This document shows, one piece after another, positions 1-15,548 of a stretch of 32,500 nucleotides of DNA. The first letter of the stretch is position 1; each line of letters begins with the position of its first letter. The position numbers were made by a program, and so were the translations under genes. The notes below the pieces were generated by a model. It had not been told where the DNA came from. It worked only from the letters and a program-made list of their open reading frames with translations, and did no database searches. The stretch covers positions 35,876,683-35,909,182 of the forward strand of contig CM022671.1 of assembly GCA_012295275.1 (NCBI GenBank), in the 5' to 3' direction. This DNA comes from Chrysomallon squamiferum (Eukaryota; Mollusca; Gastropoda; Neomphalida; Peltospiridae).

Positions 1-559
1 TTATTTATTTATTTATTTATATGTTGTTGTTGTTGTTAATTTTATTATAATTACTCTCCTCCATCATGTGAAAATCTAATAAATAAATAAAAAAATGTTT
101 TCATAATAATTCATAATTAATTCTTAAAATAGGTTTGAATGCATCTGCCTGTTTATATATGTTTATGAATAAGTAAAATATATATATATATATATATATA
201 TTTGCAGAAAAACATAATAGAAATGTATATGTGTGTGTATGTGTGTGTATGTACGTATGTTTGTATGTATGTATGTATATATATATATATATACACACAC
301 ACATACATACATACACACACATACACACACACACATATATATATATTTGCAGAAAAACATAATAGAAATTTATATGTGTGTGTATGTATATATGTATTTA
401 TTTATATATTTACTTATTCACAAATATATTAACAGGCACGTATATTCAAATAATAGAAATGTATATGTATGTATATATATGTATGTGTGTATGAATATAT
501 ATACACACGCACACACACACACACATATAGATATATATCTTTCAGTGCAAATAATTATG
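1..559. repeat. Compound microsatellites (TTTA, TGT, TA, TG/TATG, CA)
   Basis: No exon is visible here. A (TTTA)n run opens the window. From about 180 to 350 there is (TA)n, then TG/TATG, (TA)n, and CA/CATA blocks whose two sides are roughly inverted copies of each other. A sequence beginning tttgcagaaaaacataatag occurs at 201 and again at 347, so about 146 nt were duplicated directly. A further TATG and CA block lies at 455-530. Confidence 0.85.
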
Positions 560-2290
560 CACAAATTGCAAGTAATATTCTGTTTATTTCTTAGTAATTT
601 GTGTGTATATTCATACGTATTTATAAAGTAATGATTTGTTTATTTTGTTAATAATTTGCCTGTATATAGCCATCTGTAATTTTAAAGTAATATTTTGTTT
701 ATTTTGTTAGTACTTTGTGTATATAGTTCTATGCAATTTAAAGTAATATCTTGTTTATATTGTTAAATATAATTATTCATAATTTTCAAGTAGAATTTTG
801 TTTATTTTGTTAGTAATTTGTGTGCATATAGTTATACTTAATTTCAATGTAATATTTTGTTTATTTGTTAGTAATTTGCGTGTATATACCCATACGAAAT
901 TTAAAGGGAATATTTTGTTTATTTATTTAATAATATTCCTGTATATAGCCATATATAATTTTAAAATAGTATTTTATTTTTTTGTTAGTTATTTGCGGGT
1001 ATATAGCTATATCTAATTTTACAGATATATTTTATTTATTTTCTTAATAATTTGCGTGCATATAGTTTTACCTTATTTTAATGTAATATTTAGTTTATTT
1101 TATTAGTAATTTGTGTGTATATATTCAAAGTTAATTCTAATGTAATAATTTTTCACTTTGCATATATGTAGCCATAGATAATTTCAAAGTAATATTTTGT
1201 TTACTTTGTTAGTAATTTGCGTGTATGTAGTCATACGTAATTTTCAAGTAATATTTTGTTTATTTTGTTAGTAATTTGCGTGTATGTAGCTGTGCGTAAT
1301 TTTAAAATAATATTTAGTTTATTTTCTTCGTACTTTGTGTATATAGTTATATGTAATTTAAAGTAATATCTTGTTTATTCTGTTAAATATATTCCTTTAT
1401 ATAATTATTTATAATTTTCAAGTAATATTTTGTTTATTTTGCTAATAATGTGTGTGTATTTAGCTGTGCGTAATTTTAAAGTAATATTTTGTTTGCTTTA
1501 TTAAGTAGTTTGCTTAGATATAGTCATACCGAATGTAAAGTAATATTTTGTTAATAATAGTCCTGGATGTAATTATACGTTATTTTAAAGTAATATTTTG
1601 TTTATTTTGTTTATTTTGTTAGTGATTTGCGTATATATATTCATACATAATTTCAAATAATATTTTGTTTATTTTGTTAGTAATTTGAGTGTATATATTC
1701 ATACGTAATTTTAAAGTAATATTTTGTCTACTTTGTTAGTAAATTGCGTGTTTATAGGCATCCGTAATTCTAAAGTAATATTTTGTTCATTTTGTTAGTT
1801 ACTTGCATGTACATAGTCTTCGTAATTTTAAAGTAATATTTTGTTTATTAGTAATATGCGTATATAGAGTCATATGCAATTTTCAATCACTATTTTGTTT
1901 ATTTTCTTAGTAATTTGCGTATATATATTCATACGTAATATTAAAGTAATATTTTGTTTACTTTGTTAGTAATTTGGGTGTATATAGACATCCGTAATTT
2001 TAAAGCAATATTTTGTTTATTTTCTTAATATTTTGCATGCATATAGTCATACGTAATTTTAAAGTAATATTTTGTTTATTTTGTTAGTAGTTTGTGTGTA
2101 TATAGCTATGCGTAATATTAAAGTAATACTTTGTTTATGTTCCTGTATATAACTATACCTAACTTTAAAGTAATATAAATGTTTACTTTATTAGTAATTT
2201 GTATGTATATTGATAGCATTTTTGAAACTAATATTTTGTTTAGTTGTTAGTAATTTGCGAGTTTATAGATATAGGTAATGTTAATATAAT
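560..2290. repeat. ~59-nt minisatellite, about 29 diverged units
   Basis: Units of about 59 nt carry the ordered blocks taattttaaagtaatatt, ttgtttattttgttag, taatttgcgtgtatatag and tcatacg. The array ends about 270 nt before the first visible exon of gene A. That exon's own 3' splice site (attttgttttag then TAATTTGTGTTCG, 2546-2570) has the same block order, so it appears to be a boundary copy of the unit. No exon was found inside the array. The missing 5' exons of gene A are therefore upstream of the window or lost. Confidence 0.8.
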
Positions 2291-2321
2291 ATTTATTTGT
2301 TTGTTTATTTATTTATTTATT

Positions 2322-2363
<42 letters not shown>

Positions 2364-2418
2364 CATCATCATCATCATCATCATTATTATTACTATCATT
2401 ATTATTATCATCATGATA

Positions 2419-2517
<99 letters not shown>

Positions 2518-2518
2518 T
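2291..2518. repeat. TTTA / TTA / TCA microsatellite block
   Basis: Runs of TTTA, TTA, TCA and TTA again, ending with TTTA. Open frames through it give only Tyr/His runs and are not coding. It separates the 59-nt array from the acceptor of gene A. Confidence 0.9.
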
Positions 2519-2557
2519 GTATATAGAGTTATATGTAATTTTTATATTTTGTTTTAG

Positions 2558-6219
<3,662 letters not shown>

Positions 6220-6255
6220 GACGACCAGAAAGAACATTGAAACGTGACAGTATAA

Positions 6256-7878
6256 ATTTTAATTTTGCTTTTGAAATGAAACATGTAAAAGTGTGTTTTA
6301 CCTTTGAAATGAAACATCTAAATGTGTATTTTAATTTTGAAATGAAAAATGTAAATCTGTATTTTACTTTTGAAATGAAAAATTTAAATGTGTAGTTTAT
6401 TTTTGAAATCAAAAATTTAAATGTGTATTTTTGCCCTTGAAACCAAACACCTAAATGTGTCATTTATATTTGAAAAAAAATGTAAATATGTATTTTATAA
6501 CTGAAATTAAACATCTAAATCTATATTTTATCTTTGAAACCAAACATCTAATGTATATTTTATCTTTGAAATGAAACATCTAATGTATATTTTTTTGTGT
6601 TAAAATGAAACATCTAATGTATATTTTTTTGTGTTAAAATGAAACATCTAAATGGATATTTTATCCTTCAAATGTAACATCTTAATGTATTTTAACATTT
6701 GAAATGAAACATCTAATTTATATTTTATCTTTCAAATGAAACATCTGAATGTATATTTTTACCTTTGAGATGAAACATCTAAATGTGTATTTTACATCTG
6801 AAATTAAACATCTAAATGTGTATTTTTACCTTTGAAATGAAATATCTAATGTATATTTTATCTTTGAAATTTCTATTTTTAATCTTTCAAATGAAACATC
6901 TAAATGTGTATTTTTACATTTGAAACGAAACATCTGTGTATTTTATCTCTGAAATGAAACATCTGAATGTGTATTTTTACCTTTGAAATGAAACATCTAA
7001 ATGTGTATTTTTATCTTTGAAACGAAACATCTGTGTATTTTATCTTTGAAATGAAACATCTGAATGTGTATTTTTACCTTTCAAATGAAACATTTAATGT
7101 ATATTTTATCTTTGAAATTTCTACTATTAATCTTTGAAATGAAACATCTAATGTATATTTTACCTTTGAAACGAAACATCTAACTGTGTATTTTATCTTT
7201 GAAATGAAACATCTGAATGTGTATTTTTACCTTTGAAATGAAACATTTAATGTATATTTTATCTTTGAAATTTCTACTATTAATCTTTGAAACGAAACAT
7301 TTGAATATGTATTTTAACCTTTGAAATGAAAAATTTAATGTATATTTTATCTTTTAAATTTCTATTTTTAATCCGAAAATGAAACATCTAAATATATATT
7401 TTATCCTTCAAATGAAACATCTAATGTATATTTTATCTTTGAAATGAAACATTTAAATATTTTATCTTTGAAGTTTCTACTATTAATCTTTCAAATGAAA
7501 CATTTAATGTATATTTTATCTTTGAAATTTCTATATTTAATCTTTCAAATGAAACATCTGAATGTATATTTTATCTTTGAAATGAAACATCTAATGTATA
7601 TTTTACCTTTGAAATGAAACATCTAAACGTGTATTTTTACCTTTCAAATGGAACATCTAAATTTGTATTTTTATCTTTGAAATGAAACATCCAAATGTGT
7701 GTTTTTGTCTTTGAAATGAAACATCTGAATGTATATTTTATCTTTGAAATGAAAAATCTAAATGTGTATTTTTACCTTTGAAATGAAACATCTAAACGTG
7801 TATTTTTACCTTTCAAATGGAACATCTAAATGTGTATTTTTGTCTTTGAAATGAAACATCTGTATGTATATTTTATTC
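6256..7878. repeat. ~34-nt minisatellite in the 3' flank of gene A
   Basis: Several dozen units built on tgaaatgaaacatctaa followed by tgtatattttatct or tgtgtatttttacct. It begins about 37 nt after the gene A stop, so it is probably transcribed as 3' UTR. Some units are shortened (TTTGAAATTTCTA variants), and adjacent unit variants recur as blocks. Frames through it are not coding. Confidence 0.9.
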
Positions 7879-8031
7879 TAAGATCAAAAGAGCACAATCT
7901 TGAAATTTCAGTGGAAATTTCGCCAAATTCTTAAACCTATGCTAAAGACGTTTAATGGTATTTATGTTTTTTAAAATTTGTTTTGTGATTTTAGATTAAC
8001 TTTTGTTTGTCTGTGGGAAGGGTCTAATAAT

Positions 8032-8037
8032 AATAAA
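8032..8037 (+). terminator. Candidate poly(A) signal of gene A (AATAAA)
   Basis: First AATAAA in non-repeat sequence after the 34-nt array. It would give gene A a 3' UTR of about 1.8 kb that contains the whole array. A second AATAAA at 8432-8437 is an equal candidate. Chosen by position only. Confidence 0.35.
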
Positions 8038-8131
8038 ACTTAATGACATGTACATAACTTTACATTATTAACATTTTCTGATTTATATTGCTTTATATGT
8101 TTTTATAGATAAAATCTTGTACGTATTTTTT

Positions 8132-8214
8132 TTATTATTATTATTACTATTATTATTTTTAATGTTATTATTATTATTGTCGCTGTTATTATATTATTAT
8201 TGTTGTTTTTAATG

Positions 8215-8253
<39 letters not shown>

Positions 8254-8365
8254 CTGTTAATAATGTTATTATCATTGTTGCTGTTATTATTATTATTATT
8301 ATTATATTATTATTATTGTTTTTATGATTATTATTGTTGTTATTATTTATGTATTGTTTATTTTC
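8132..8365. repeat. (TTA)n / TTG microsatellite
   Basis: Interrupted TTA runs with TTG, CTG and TAA interruptions. Not coding. Confidence 0.9.
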
Positions 8366-8888
8366 TTAGTTATTTAATTACTTAATGATTAATTTATTTC
8401 CTTACGTTTCTGTTTATTACAAAGTATTGTAAATAAACTGAAATAACACGTGTTTAAACTATTCGTTGTTTTTACTTATTATTATAATACTGGTGACTCA
8501 CACGTTTTATCTCAGAGTTTTTCCATAATTCAGCAAAAAACTATATCTTGTATTTATCTGGAATATATTGTTCAGTAAACGTAGACAGTGATAGCCTAGG
8601 TTGGTAGCAAAGTTTTAAACTGTAAGTGATCTTGCTTTTTCTTTTTATTTAATAATTTAATAGCGTGTTTGATTAACAGTGTCAAGATTCAGAATTTTTA
8701 CTTGTTTTCTTTTTACTCTAGATTTTTTTATATATTACTGCAGTGTATTAGATATTAGTGTTGTAATTTTCTTTGTAATTAACATTACTGATACAAGACT
8801 TGTAATTTTTCATTAATAAATTAATATTTTAATATAAAATGTTTTCAGGTTATGTTTCTTTAGATGAGACAGACATACGAACAAACAA

Positions 8889-9124
8889 ATAAAGATACAT
8901 ATATATATACATACATGCAGGCATACATACATATATACATACATACATATATACATACATACATACATACATACATACATACATACATACATACATACAT
9001 ACATACATACATACATACATACATACATACATACACACATACATACATACACACATACATACACACATACATACACACATACATACACACATACATACAC
9101 ACATTATATACATACATACATACA

Positions 9125-9153
<29 letters not shown>
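8889..9153. repeat. (ATAC)n tetranucleotide microsatellite
   Basis: About 265 bp of CATA/ATAC with CACA-containing variant units at about 9033-9103 arranged as a regular higher-order pattern. Frames give only Tyr/His/Ile/Thr runs. Confidence 0.97.
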
Positions 9154-9157
<4 letters not shown>

Positions 9158-9184
9158 TGTTGTCTTGATGGCAAACAAAACAAC

Positions 9185-9260
9185 GGTAACATCATCCGCC
9201 TATGGAGTGCGGGTCAGTGGGTGCTTTATGTTCGAGTCTTGTCAGTGACATCTGACATTT
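9185..9260 (+). mobile_element. Possible tRNA-derived SINE remnant
   Basis: The stretch gcgggtcagtgggtgcttta followed by gttcgagtc resembles a degenerate tRNA body with a pol III B box (GGTTCGANTCC). No tail, target-site duplication or full A box is clear. Weak call. Confidence 0.25.
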
Positions 9261-10002
9261 GTGATTAGCCTTACTGAATATTGTCTACGTTCAGAGTCTA
9301 ATCAGACGTACATAATGCAACAAAATATTCACACACACACGCACACGCATATATATATATATATATATACACACACATACAGATATCAGATATATTCGTC
9401 AACACCCAAATAATAAATATGTATTAGAATCGCAGATTTGAACAATTTTATAACCAAGTTGTTCTGCTTCTGTCACCACCTTCTTCACAAACACAGCTAA
9501 TAAGAAAAACGTGGGCTTTTTATCCTGCAGTGTAAGTTTACTTGTATTAAAACACACATCCCAGCTCTTCTCGTGTACACATCATCTCAGCGGGTCCATG
9601 ATTCAAAAGTGTGTTTATCTTAAACATTTGTCTTTTGTCCGTCCGGGCGTCCTTCAAACAGGAGGGACAGTTAGAAGATTACGTCACACCTTCCTACCCG
9701 TTTCACGACAGTCTACGTCAAACGATTGTGTTGAACATGACTGTGGTTTTTGTCTATCAGTTTTTAATCTTATAGTGTGTTAAATATTAGTAAAAAAATT
9801 TGTCTTCCGAGTTAAATGGTTAAGTTAAAAAAAGTTATTGCATGGAGAGATAAAAAGAATGGAGTTGCTAATTATGTAATAATTTAAAAAGGAAAAAGGT
9901 TCTTGGTTTCGTTCGCTTTGTGATGAAGATGGGTTTTTTTGTTTGTTTAATTCTGATGCTGTAAATAGAGGTATGTTTGTTGTTTTATTTGTTTTTATTT
10001 AT

Positions 10003-10147
10003 TTATTTTAAAAAAAAAATTATTTATTTATTTATTTATTTTTGTTTTTATTTTATTTATTTATTTTTAAAAAATTTTGATTTATTTAATTATTTATTTA
10101 TTTATTTTTGTTTTTATTTTATTTATTTATTTTTTTAAATTTTTGAT

Positions 10148-10211
<64 letters not shown>

Positions 10212-10212
10212 A
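10003..10212. repeat. (TTTA)n and (TTA)n block with ~70-nt repetition
   Basis: TTTA runs broken by ttttgtttttattttattta and aaaattttgatttattta segments that recur about every 70 nt, ending in TTA. The rest of the surrounding 10.0-10.3 kb is equally AT-rich and gene-free. Confidence 0.85.
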
Positions 10213-10549
10213 AATTTTAAAATTTTATAAAATAGTTTTTTACTTATTATTATCATTATTACTTTCTTTTTTTTTGTCTACGTTGTTATGTTTGCAGTGT
10301 ATATTCACAGGACTGGATTTAAATGTGGCGAAATCCTAAACTAGGGAAAATTTTTAAAGATTTTATATAACAGAAAACAGTGTTATGTAATAAGTGTACA
10401 GTAGCTGTCTGTAAGAAGTAACTTTAATGTTTTGTAATAAGTAAGCAAGTAAGTAAACTTTTAGCTTGTAGTTCAGTTCTGTACACACACTTCTCGTGTC
10501 TAGTGACAAAACACAGACGCGTTTCAAGCTGTTAGAGAGTACACAGTCA

Positions 10550-10612
10550 TTTAGAGTTAGACGCTGAACTGAGGTGTGCAAGGTTGCGGGATCGACTCTC
10601 CTCGGAGTTTCT
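10550..10612 (+). mobile_element. Possible tRNA-derived SINE remnant
   Basis: Contains aactgaggtgtgcaagg followed by gcgggatcgactctcctc, a B-box-like run. It resembles the sequence at 11690-11765 block by block (aactgagg, gcgggatc, tcctc), so both may be copies of one degenerate tRNA-type element. Confidence 0.3.
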
Positions 10613-10807
10613 GTTGTTTTTTTTCTGTCACTTTCAGACACACGAAGAGATGTTTATTTAATATATTTCTCTGACACACTCTCCTAATTCTTCTGCATAC
10701 GTGTTAAATGATTTCCCATTCCAAACTGAACCCCACATCGACGTTTTGTCGTTGCAAGAAGTACATATGGCAGTAATTCCTAGTGAGGCGGTTTTCTCGG
10801 TGTTAGT

Positions 10808-12987
10808 ATGAAAATTTGTTTTGTTTCAGTTGTGATATCGTGTTTATGGGTGCAGTTTGTCTTGGTACTATCCGGTGTAAAATGCAAGTCCTGGAAAAAC
10901 GGGCAAGTATAATTTTGTGATATTATGTTGTGTTGTGTTCTGTTGTGTTGGGTGGTTTTATGATGTGTTCTGTTGTGTTGTGTTGTATTATGTAATGTTA
11001 TGTTATGTAATGTGATGTTTGGGTACTACTGTGTAATGTATAGTGTTGTGTTATATTATGTTGCATTACATAATATTGTATTGTGTTATACTGTGTTGTA
11101 TTACGCTATTCTATGTTTTGTTGTGTTATTTTAGAGGATATTATGTTATTTGTTTGTTGCTTATTTATATATTTATTTATTTACATTTTATTTTATTTTA
11201 TTTTATTTTTAATATTTTGTTTGTTTGTGTGTGTGTGTCTAATTCCTGGTATATCTGCTTATGTATTAGTGTATTTATTTACTGTTTATTTCGTTTTTTA
11301 AATATTTATTTATTTCAGATTACGATTTCCTTTTTTAAACAGCAACAACAGCAACACAAGTTATGTGAAGATATGTTGCAAATATGGTGGATATTTTACA
11401 ACGTGGTCTGATAACTGCTGTGAAACAAATATGAAGTAAGTAAACACTGCTATATACCGTGACGTCAAAACATCACTTGGATCGAATCCAGCTGCCGACG
11501 CAGACATGTCATCAAGTTTTAACCTTATCCCTGTTATTACTGTCAACTCCAATTCAGCAAAGAGTAGACTTGCTGTCGTAAACAAATAGCCGATATACAT
11601 ACTGAATGCTACATGTCAGAAGCCAAAGTTTTATAATAATAAAGTATGAGAAAACTAAAATATCTCAGCTGAGATCCATATTAGTGCATGCCAGTACTGT
11701 AGTAGAGCTGTGGGTTATCAGCAAACTGAGGAACGCGGGATCAAATCCTCTCTGCCATAGCTGAGTAACTTCTGATCTCCTCATGTCGTATTATGCATAC
11801 TTTATTATTAGCAAAGTAACAATGATAACTCTAAAGCCACTGAAAACGAGGTCAAGCTGTTTGTTAAGGACACTTTAGTACGGTTTAAGAACATAGTACG
11901 TTGTTAATGTGATCTTCCTCGACCAAACTGCACTCACAAAAAACAAAACAAACAAACAAAAAAACTCCGAAAGCCTATAAACAACAACAATAGAAAGAAA
12001 GATCAATTTACGAAGAATGAATCTTACCTGTCCCGTGACTCTGACGTCACAGCCGTGTATCGATATCGCCGTGTGTGACTTGCATGTCAGGGTAAGATAA
12101 TATGCTGACGTTGTTGTCTAGCAGACGCGAAATAAAAGGATTATTTGAATGAATAAATACACAAAAGAAAGAAAGAATAATCGATTATTTAAGTACCCCC
12201 TAAAATAATCAAATATACGTAGCTGAAACGTACACGAACACACACACACAAACACACACACATAAACACACACAAACACACACACTCAATAAGAGTGATA
12301 ACGAAAAGAATATTATAAAAATGTTATAAATGCACGCTGATGATTGTGAAAAAGATTTTATGATGATGATATTCTAAAATTAAAAACTAACTTAACAAAA
12401 AAAAAAAAAAAAAAAATCGAGGAATGTGGATGAGAAATTTTGTATTTTTTTTGTTTCTGTTCATTATTTTTCTTTCTGTATTTTTCTCTTTTTTCTCGCT
12501 CTCATTACTGTCTTTCCTTCTTTACTTTTCTACCTTTCTTCGTCATTTTATAGAAAATTTCCTTTCGTCATTCTCGCACGCTCAGTAACAGTGTTGTTTG
12601 CACATATCAGGTTTTCACTGTGTTTCAGTGTCGTGTGCACACGTGTGTGTCACTCTGGCCCCGTGTCACTCTCAACACAGCTAAACACAAACACGATCAA
12701 AGCAACGTTACCGTTTCACTGTAAGTATACGTGCTTTAACAAACAAAATTAAAATTAAATTAAAATTAAAATGGTTTAAATAATAAATAAACAAATAAAT
12801 AAATAGCCCTAATAACTAATCCTATCCCTAACCCAAAACACAAGCATAACCCTAATCGTTAGCCTAACCCTAAACCTAAAATAAAAAAAGTAAAATAAAA
12901 AAAAAAATTAAAAAAAAGAAGAAAAGAAAGAAAGAAGAAAGGTTCAATTCATTATTTTCACAACTGATTAAAATTTTGTCCCTCTAT

Positions 12988-13030
<43 letters not shown>

Positions 13031-15236
13031 TGTGTTTATTTATTCAGTTCTGCTACAGACAACCTACACACTGACTACACATGGTAATTACATAAAGCTG
13101 AAGCTAGAAATTAAACCAAGGTTTGTTCCATGCTAAAGGTGACAGGTAAGTTAGTGTTGTTGACTTTGTCGTCATCTGACTGTTTTTATTATTATTATTG
13201 TTATTATTATTATTATTACGTACGTACGTACGTATGTGTGTTTGTATGTGTGTGTGTACGTATGTATGGATTTATAAAAATATGCATGAATACATATAAG
13301 TGTAAATTCATGTTATATATATATATTTTTATTTAGCTGTGTAAAATTTGACTTTTGTATTCTAATCATTAAATTTATTATTTCAGAATTCTTCTCGATT
13401 TCATCAGCTGTGTAAAGACTACGACAACGTCAGCAACACCATGTAAGTATTCCTACATTGTCTGTAACGCACAGATGACGTACGTGTGTAACGTACGTGA
13501 TCTGTACGTAATAGAAATGTAACACATTTTAAATTTCAAACGCTAATATATAATATAATTAAGCATTTGATATTTTTATTGCGTCTTTTGTCAAACTTAT
13601 ATATTTAGTTATTTATTTACTTACTGTTTAAAGATTTTTTATTTTCTCTGATTTAAGGTGTTCGTCAGTTAGTGAAACTTCTACAAAAACATTCCAGTGA
13701 AAACACGACTACGTTTAATTTAACATCACCAAATGCTCAAACGACAGCATCTTTCTCTTCATCGACGATTTCAAAATTAAAATCTTCATCCAGCAGTGCT
13801 GAATTAAAAACTACAACACAGCTGTTGTCGTCAACACCAACATCATCTTATATTGGTAGAACGTCAACAAGGTCCTTCACGACATCACAACATAAAGTAA
13901 CATCGGCTTTGACATTAGAAGAAATACCGAAAACAACATCGCACCAGTTAACTGCCCGAACAGCTCCTACGTCAACGACAACAGCGTCTTTGTATCACCA
14001 GACAAACGTAGTTCAAAATATCACAAGTGAATCAACTCCATCGACGTCAACATTGACACTGAGTTCTGTCACTGAGTCACTGACGACCTCAACGATGCCA
14101 GCGACATCAGTGTCACCTACGACAACATCACTGCTTGCATCAGAACAACTCAAAGACTCACAATGGTCGTCTAGACGTATTCTGATTGGCGTTGTTGTTG
14201 GCGTTGTTCTCACTGGCGTCATGCTAGTGTCTGTGATTATTGTTTTATACTGCATTCTCAGAAACAAAAGGTAAATAATAAATGAATCGTCATCATCATC
14301 ATCACCATCGTCATCATCATCATCATCATCATCATCGTCATCTTCCTATTATTAGTATTATCATTGATGTGGTTGTTGATGCAATAGTTGTTGTTAACAT
14401 ATTATTGTTTATTTCAGAAAATCTCCAGGAAAACAAGATGATATATACAACGATAACGTTCAACAAAAGGTATATACATACATATATACATGATGTGTGT
14501 GTGTGCGCGTGTGTGTGTGCGTGTGTGTGTGTGCGCGCGTGTGTGTGTGTATATATAGTTTATTATAAACATCTTTTCAGTCATTACTTTACACACAAGC
14601 GCTGTGTCACAACTGTATCATTATTTCTAATTAATATAAAAATGTTTTTTTTTTTTTTTTCAAATGAATTTAGTTCATTCACTTTCGAGTTTTTACGATG
14701 ACTTGGTAGTTAACATGAGTAACAAATAGATAAACAGTAATGCTAGTAAAATTTTATTTGAAAATATAACGAAATAGTTGAAAAAGAAAGAAAGAAAAAA
14801 AGAAAGAAAGAAAGAAAGAATAACAATAAATGGCAATACAAAGTTTTATAAAATATGATGTTTAAAATTCCAATACTTTCAGAAAGCCCCCAGACCCGTG
14901 GACAACCCTCTGTACAACTTGTCCACAGAAGACGTGCTCATTACGTCACAGAATAGCGACATTCCGGTTACGTCACCAAGCAATGAAAAGTACCAAACAA
15001 GACACGTATTTACGATTTCTGATGACGTCATATCGGTTAACGATAATGACTATGCGACCATTCGACAGCTGGGAGTCTCTTCCGTACTGACGTCATCAGT
15101 TCGTAGCTCTTCGTCGGGAATTTACGATACACTAAATCACGTGATTCGAAAAGACAGATTATCACTGGCTGACTGCCATGTATACAACAGACCACGTGAT
15201 CTATCAGGAGAGTATGATAGATTAAAAATTAAATAA
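10808..15236 (+). CDS. Gene B: type I membrane protein with Cys-rich ectodomain, mucin-like stalk and Tyr-rich tail
   Basis: Not a family I recognise. Exons: 10808-10902, 11319-11435, 12629-12720, 13048-13120, 13387-13442, 13658-14270, 14418-14469, 14883-15236; 483 residues, all junctions in frame. A hydrophobic signal peptide (about 1-25) is followed by Cys pairs 51/52 and 65/66, VVCTRVC (74, 78), C134 and C145. Residues 146-315 are Ser/Thr-rich, the membrane segment is about 319-345, and the tail (346-483) has seven Tyr. The tail contains DNPLYNLS (NPxY), DYATI, IYDTL, VYNRP and EYDRL. The first intron is read with a GC donor (GG, then gcaagt), which gives the same phase 2 as gene C. The first ATG at 10808 gives a good signal peptide. 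However, tttcag at 10824-10829 could be an acceptor with an unseen first exon, as in gene C. Stalk and membrane segment share one exon, whereas A and C split them. Role inferred as tyrosine-phosphorylated surface receptor. Confidence 0.78.
10917..11135. repeat. Degenerate TTGTG / TTATG repeat in intron 1 of gene B
   Basis: Imperfect pentanucleotide-like TGTTG, TGTTC, TTATG units, directly after the first coding exon of gene B, running into TTTA-rich sequence. Not coding. Confidence 0.75.
11436..12628 (+). other. Long intron of gene B (1193 nt)
   Basis: Contains a possible SINE remnant (11690-11765), two TGACGTCA palindromes (11460, 12042), AACACACA repeats (12239-12286) and an A run (about 12400-12416). 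A less AT-rich patch at about 12020-12110 carries a strong minus-strand donor consensus (GGGACAG then gtaagatt) and a plus-strand one (TCAGG then gtaaga). I see no conserved exon there. Confidence 0.7.
11690..11765 (+). mobile_element. Possible tRNA-derived SINE remnant
   Basis: The run tagagctgtgggttatcagc followed by aactgagg and gcgggatcaaatcctctc looks like a diverged tRNA body; ggatcaaatcc is close to the pol III B box. It shares blocks with 10550-10612. Lies in intron 2 of gene B. Confidence 0.35.
12806..12875 (+). repeat. Degenerate telomere-like CCCTAA repeat
   Basis: Repeated ccctaa, tccctaaccc, taaccctaatc and taaccctaaacc spread over about 70 nt in the intron between gene B exons 12629-12720 and 13048-13120. 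The motif equals the animal telomere unit TTAGGG read on the other strand, but units are scattered and mutated. More likely a satellite than a former chromosome end. Confidence 0.6.
14470..14882 (+). other. Intron before the last exon of gene B, repeat-rich
   Basis: Contains a TG/CG alternating purine-pyrimidine tract at 14492-14550, which could favour Z-DNA, a T run at 14645-14660 and an AAAG repeat at 14786-14820. No exon is visible. Confidence 0.8.
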
Positions 15237-15237
15237 A
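15232..15237 (+). terminator. Poly(A) hexamer overlapping the gene B stop codon
   Basis: The last codon AAA, the stop TAA and the next base form AATAAA, and the stop lies inside it. If used, the 3' UTR of gene B would be only tens of bases, which would end the transcript before gene C's convergent transcript. No better signal lies before the microsatellite at 15366. Confidence 0.35.
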
Positions 15238-15362
15238 CTGTTCTAAAGTGGATACAAACTTATTATTATTATTATTATTATACTTATTATTAGCTTAAAT
15301 TTTTTTTTATAAAATCTAATGGCAAAACTATTGTATACAAACTGCCCCAGAAAAGCAAAGAG

Positions 15363-15496
<134 letters not shown>

Positions 15497-15548
15497 ATAA
15501 TTTGAATCACTTTCAAACATTTGACGCTCAACCTTTCGCGTGATTATT

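Larger units (their letters stand above)
8438..10807. other. Intergenic stretch between genes A and B, no supported gene
   Basis: Holds repeats (listed separately) and unrecognised AT-rich sequence. A 90-codon open frame at 9511-9783 has no recognisable domain or splice context and is not called. If gene B has a separate first exon (see gene B) it should lie here. I could not identify one: candidate donors at 8620 and 9526 do not follow a convincing start codon. Confidence 0.6.

Noticed and set aside
101-631. Tyr/His/Cys/Val-rich open frames in both strands
   Set aside because: Translations of TA, TG and CA microsatellites.
8813-9195. Open frames of Met-Tyr-Val-Cys and Ile-His-Thr-Tyr repeats
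   Set aside because: Translations of the ATAC microsatellite in several frames at once.
9511-9783. 90-codon open frame upstream of gene B
   Set aside because: No signal peptide, domain, paralog similarity or convincing splice context. It might be exonic in another transcript but nothing supports it.
12611-12628. Alternative acceptor (tatcag, exon from 12611) for the third gene B exon
   Set aside because: Also in frame, so not excluded, but it adds six residues. The site before 12629 places VVCTRVC exactly over the gene C residues GICSSVC.
13048-13060. Alternative acceptor (ctacag, exon from 13059) for the fourth gene B exon
   Set aside because: Gives phase 0. The acceptor before 13048 gives phase 1, which matches the preceding exon and genes A and C.
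14282-14701. His-rich open frame after the gene B membrane exon
   Set aside because: CAT microsatellite in an intron. The only coding part of this region is 14418-14469, read in a different frame.
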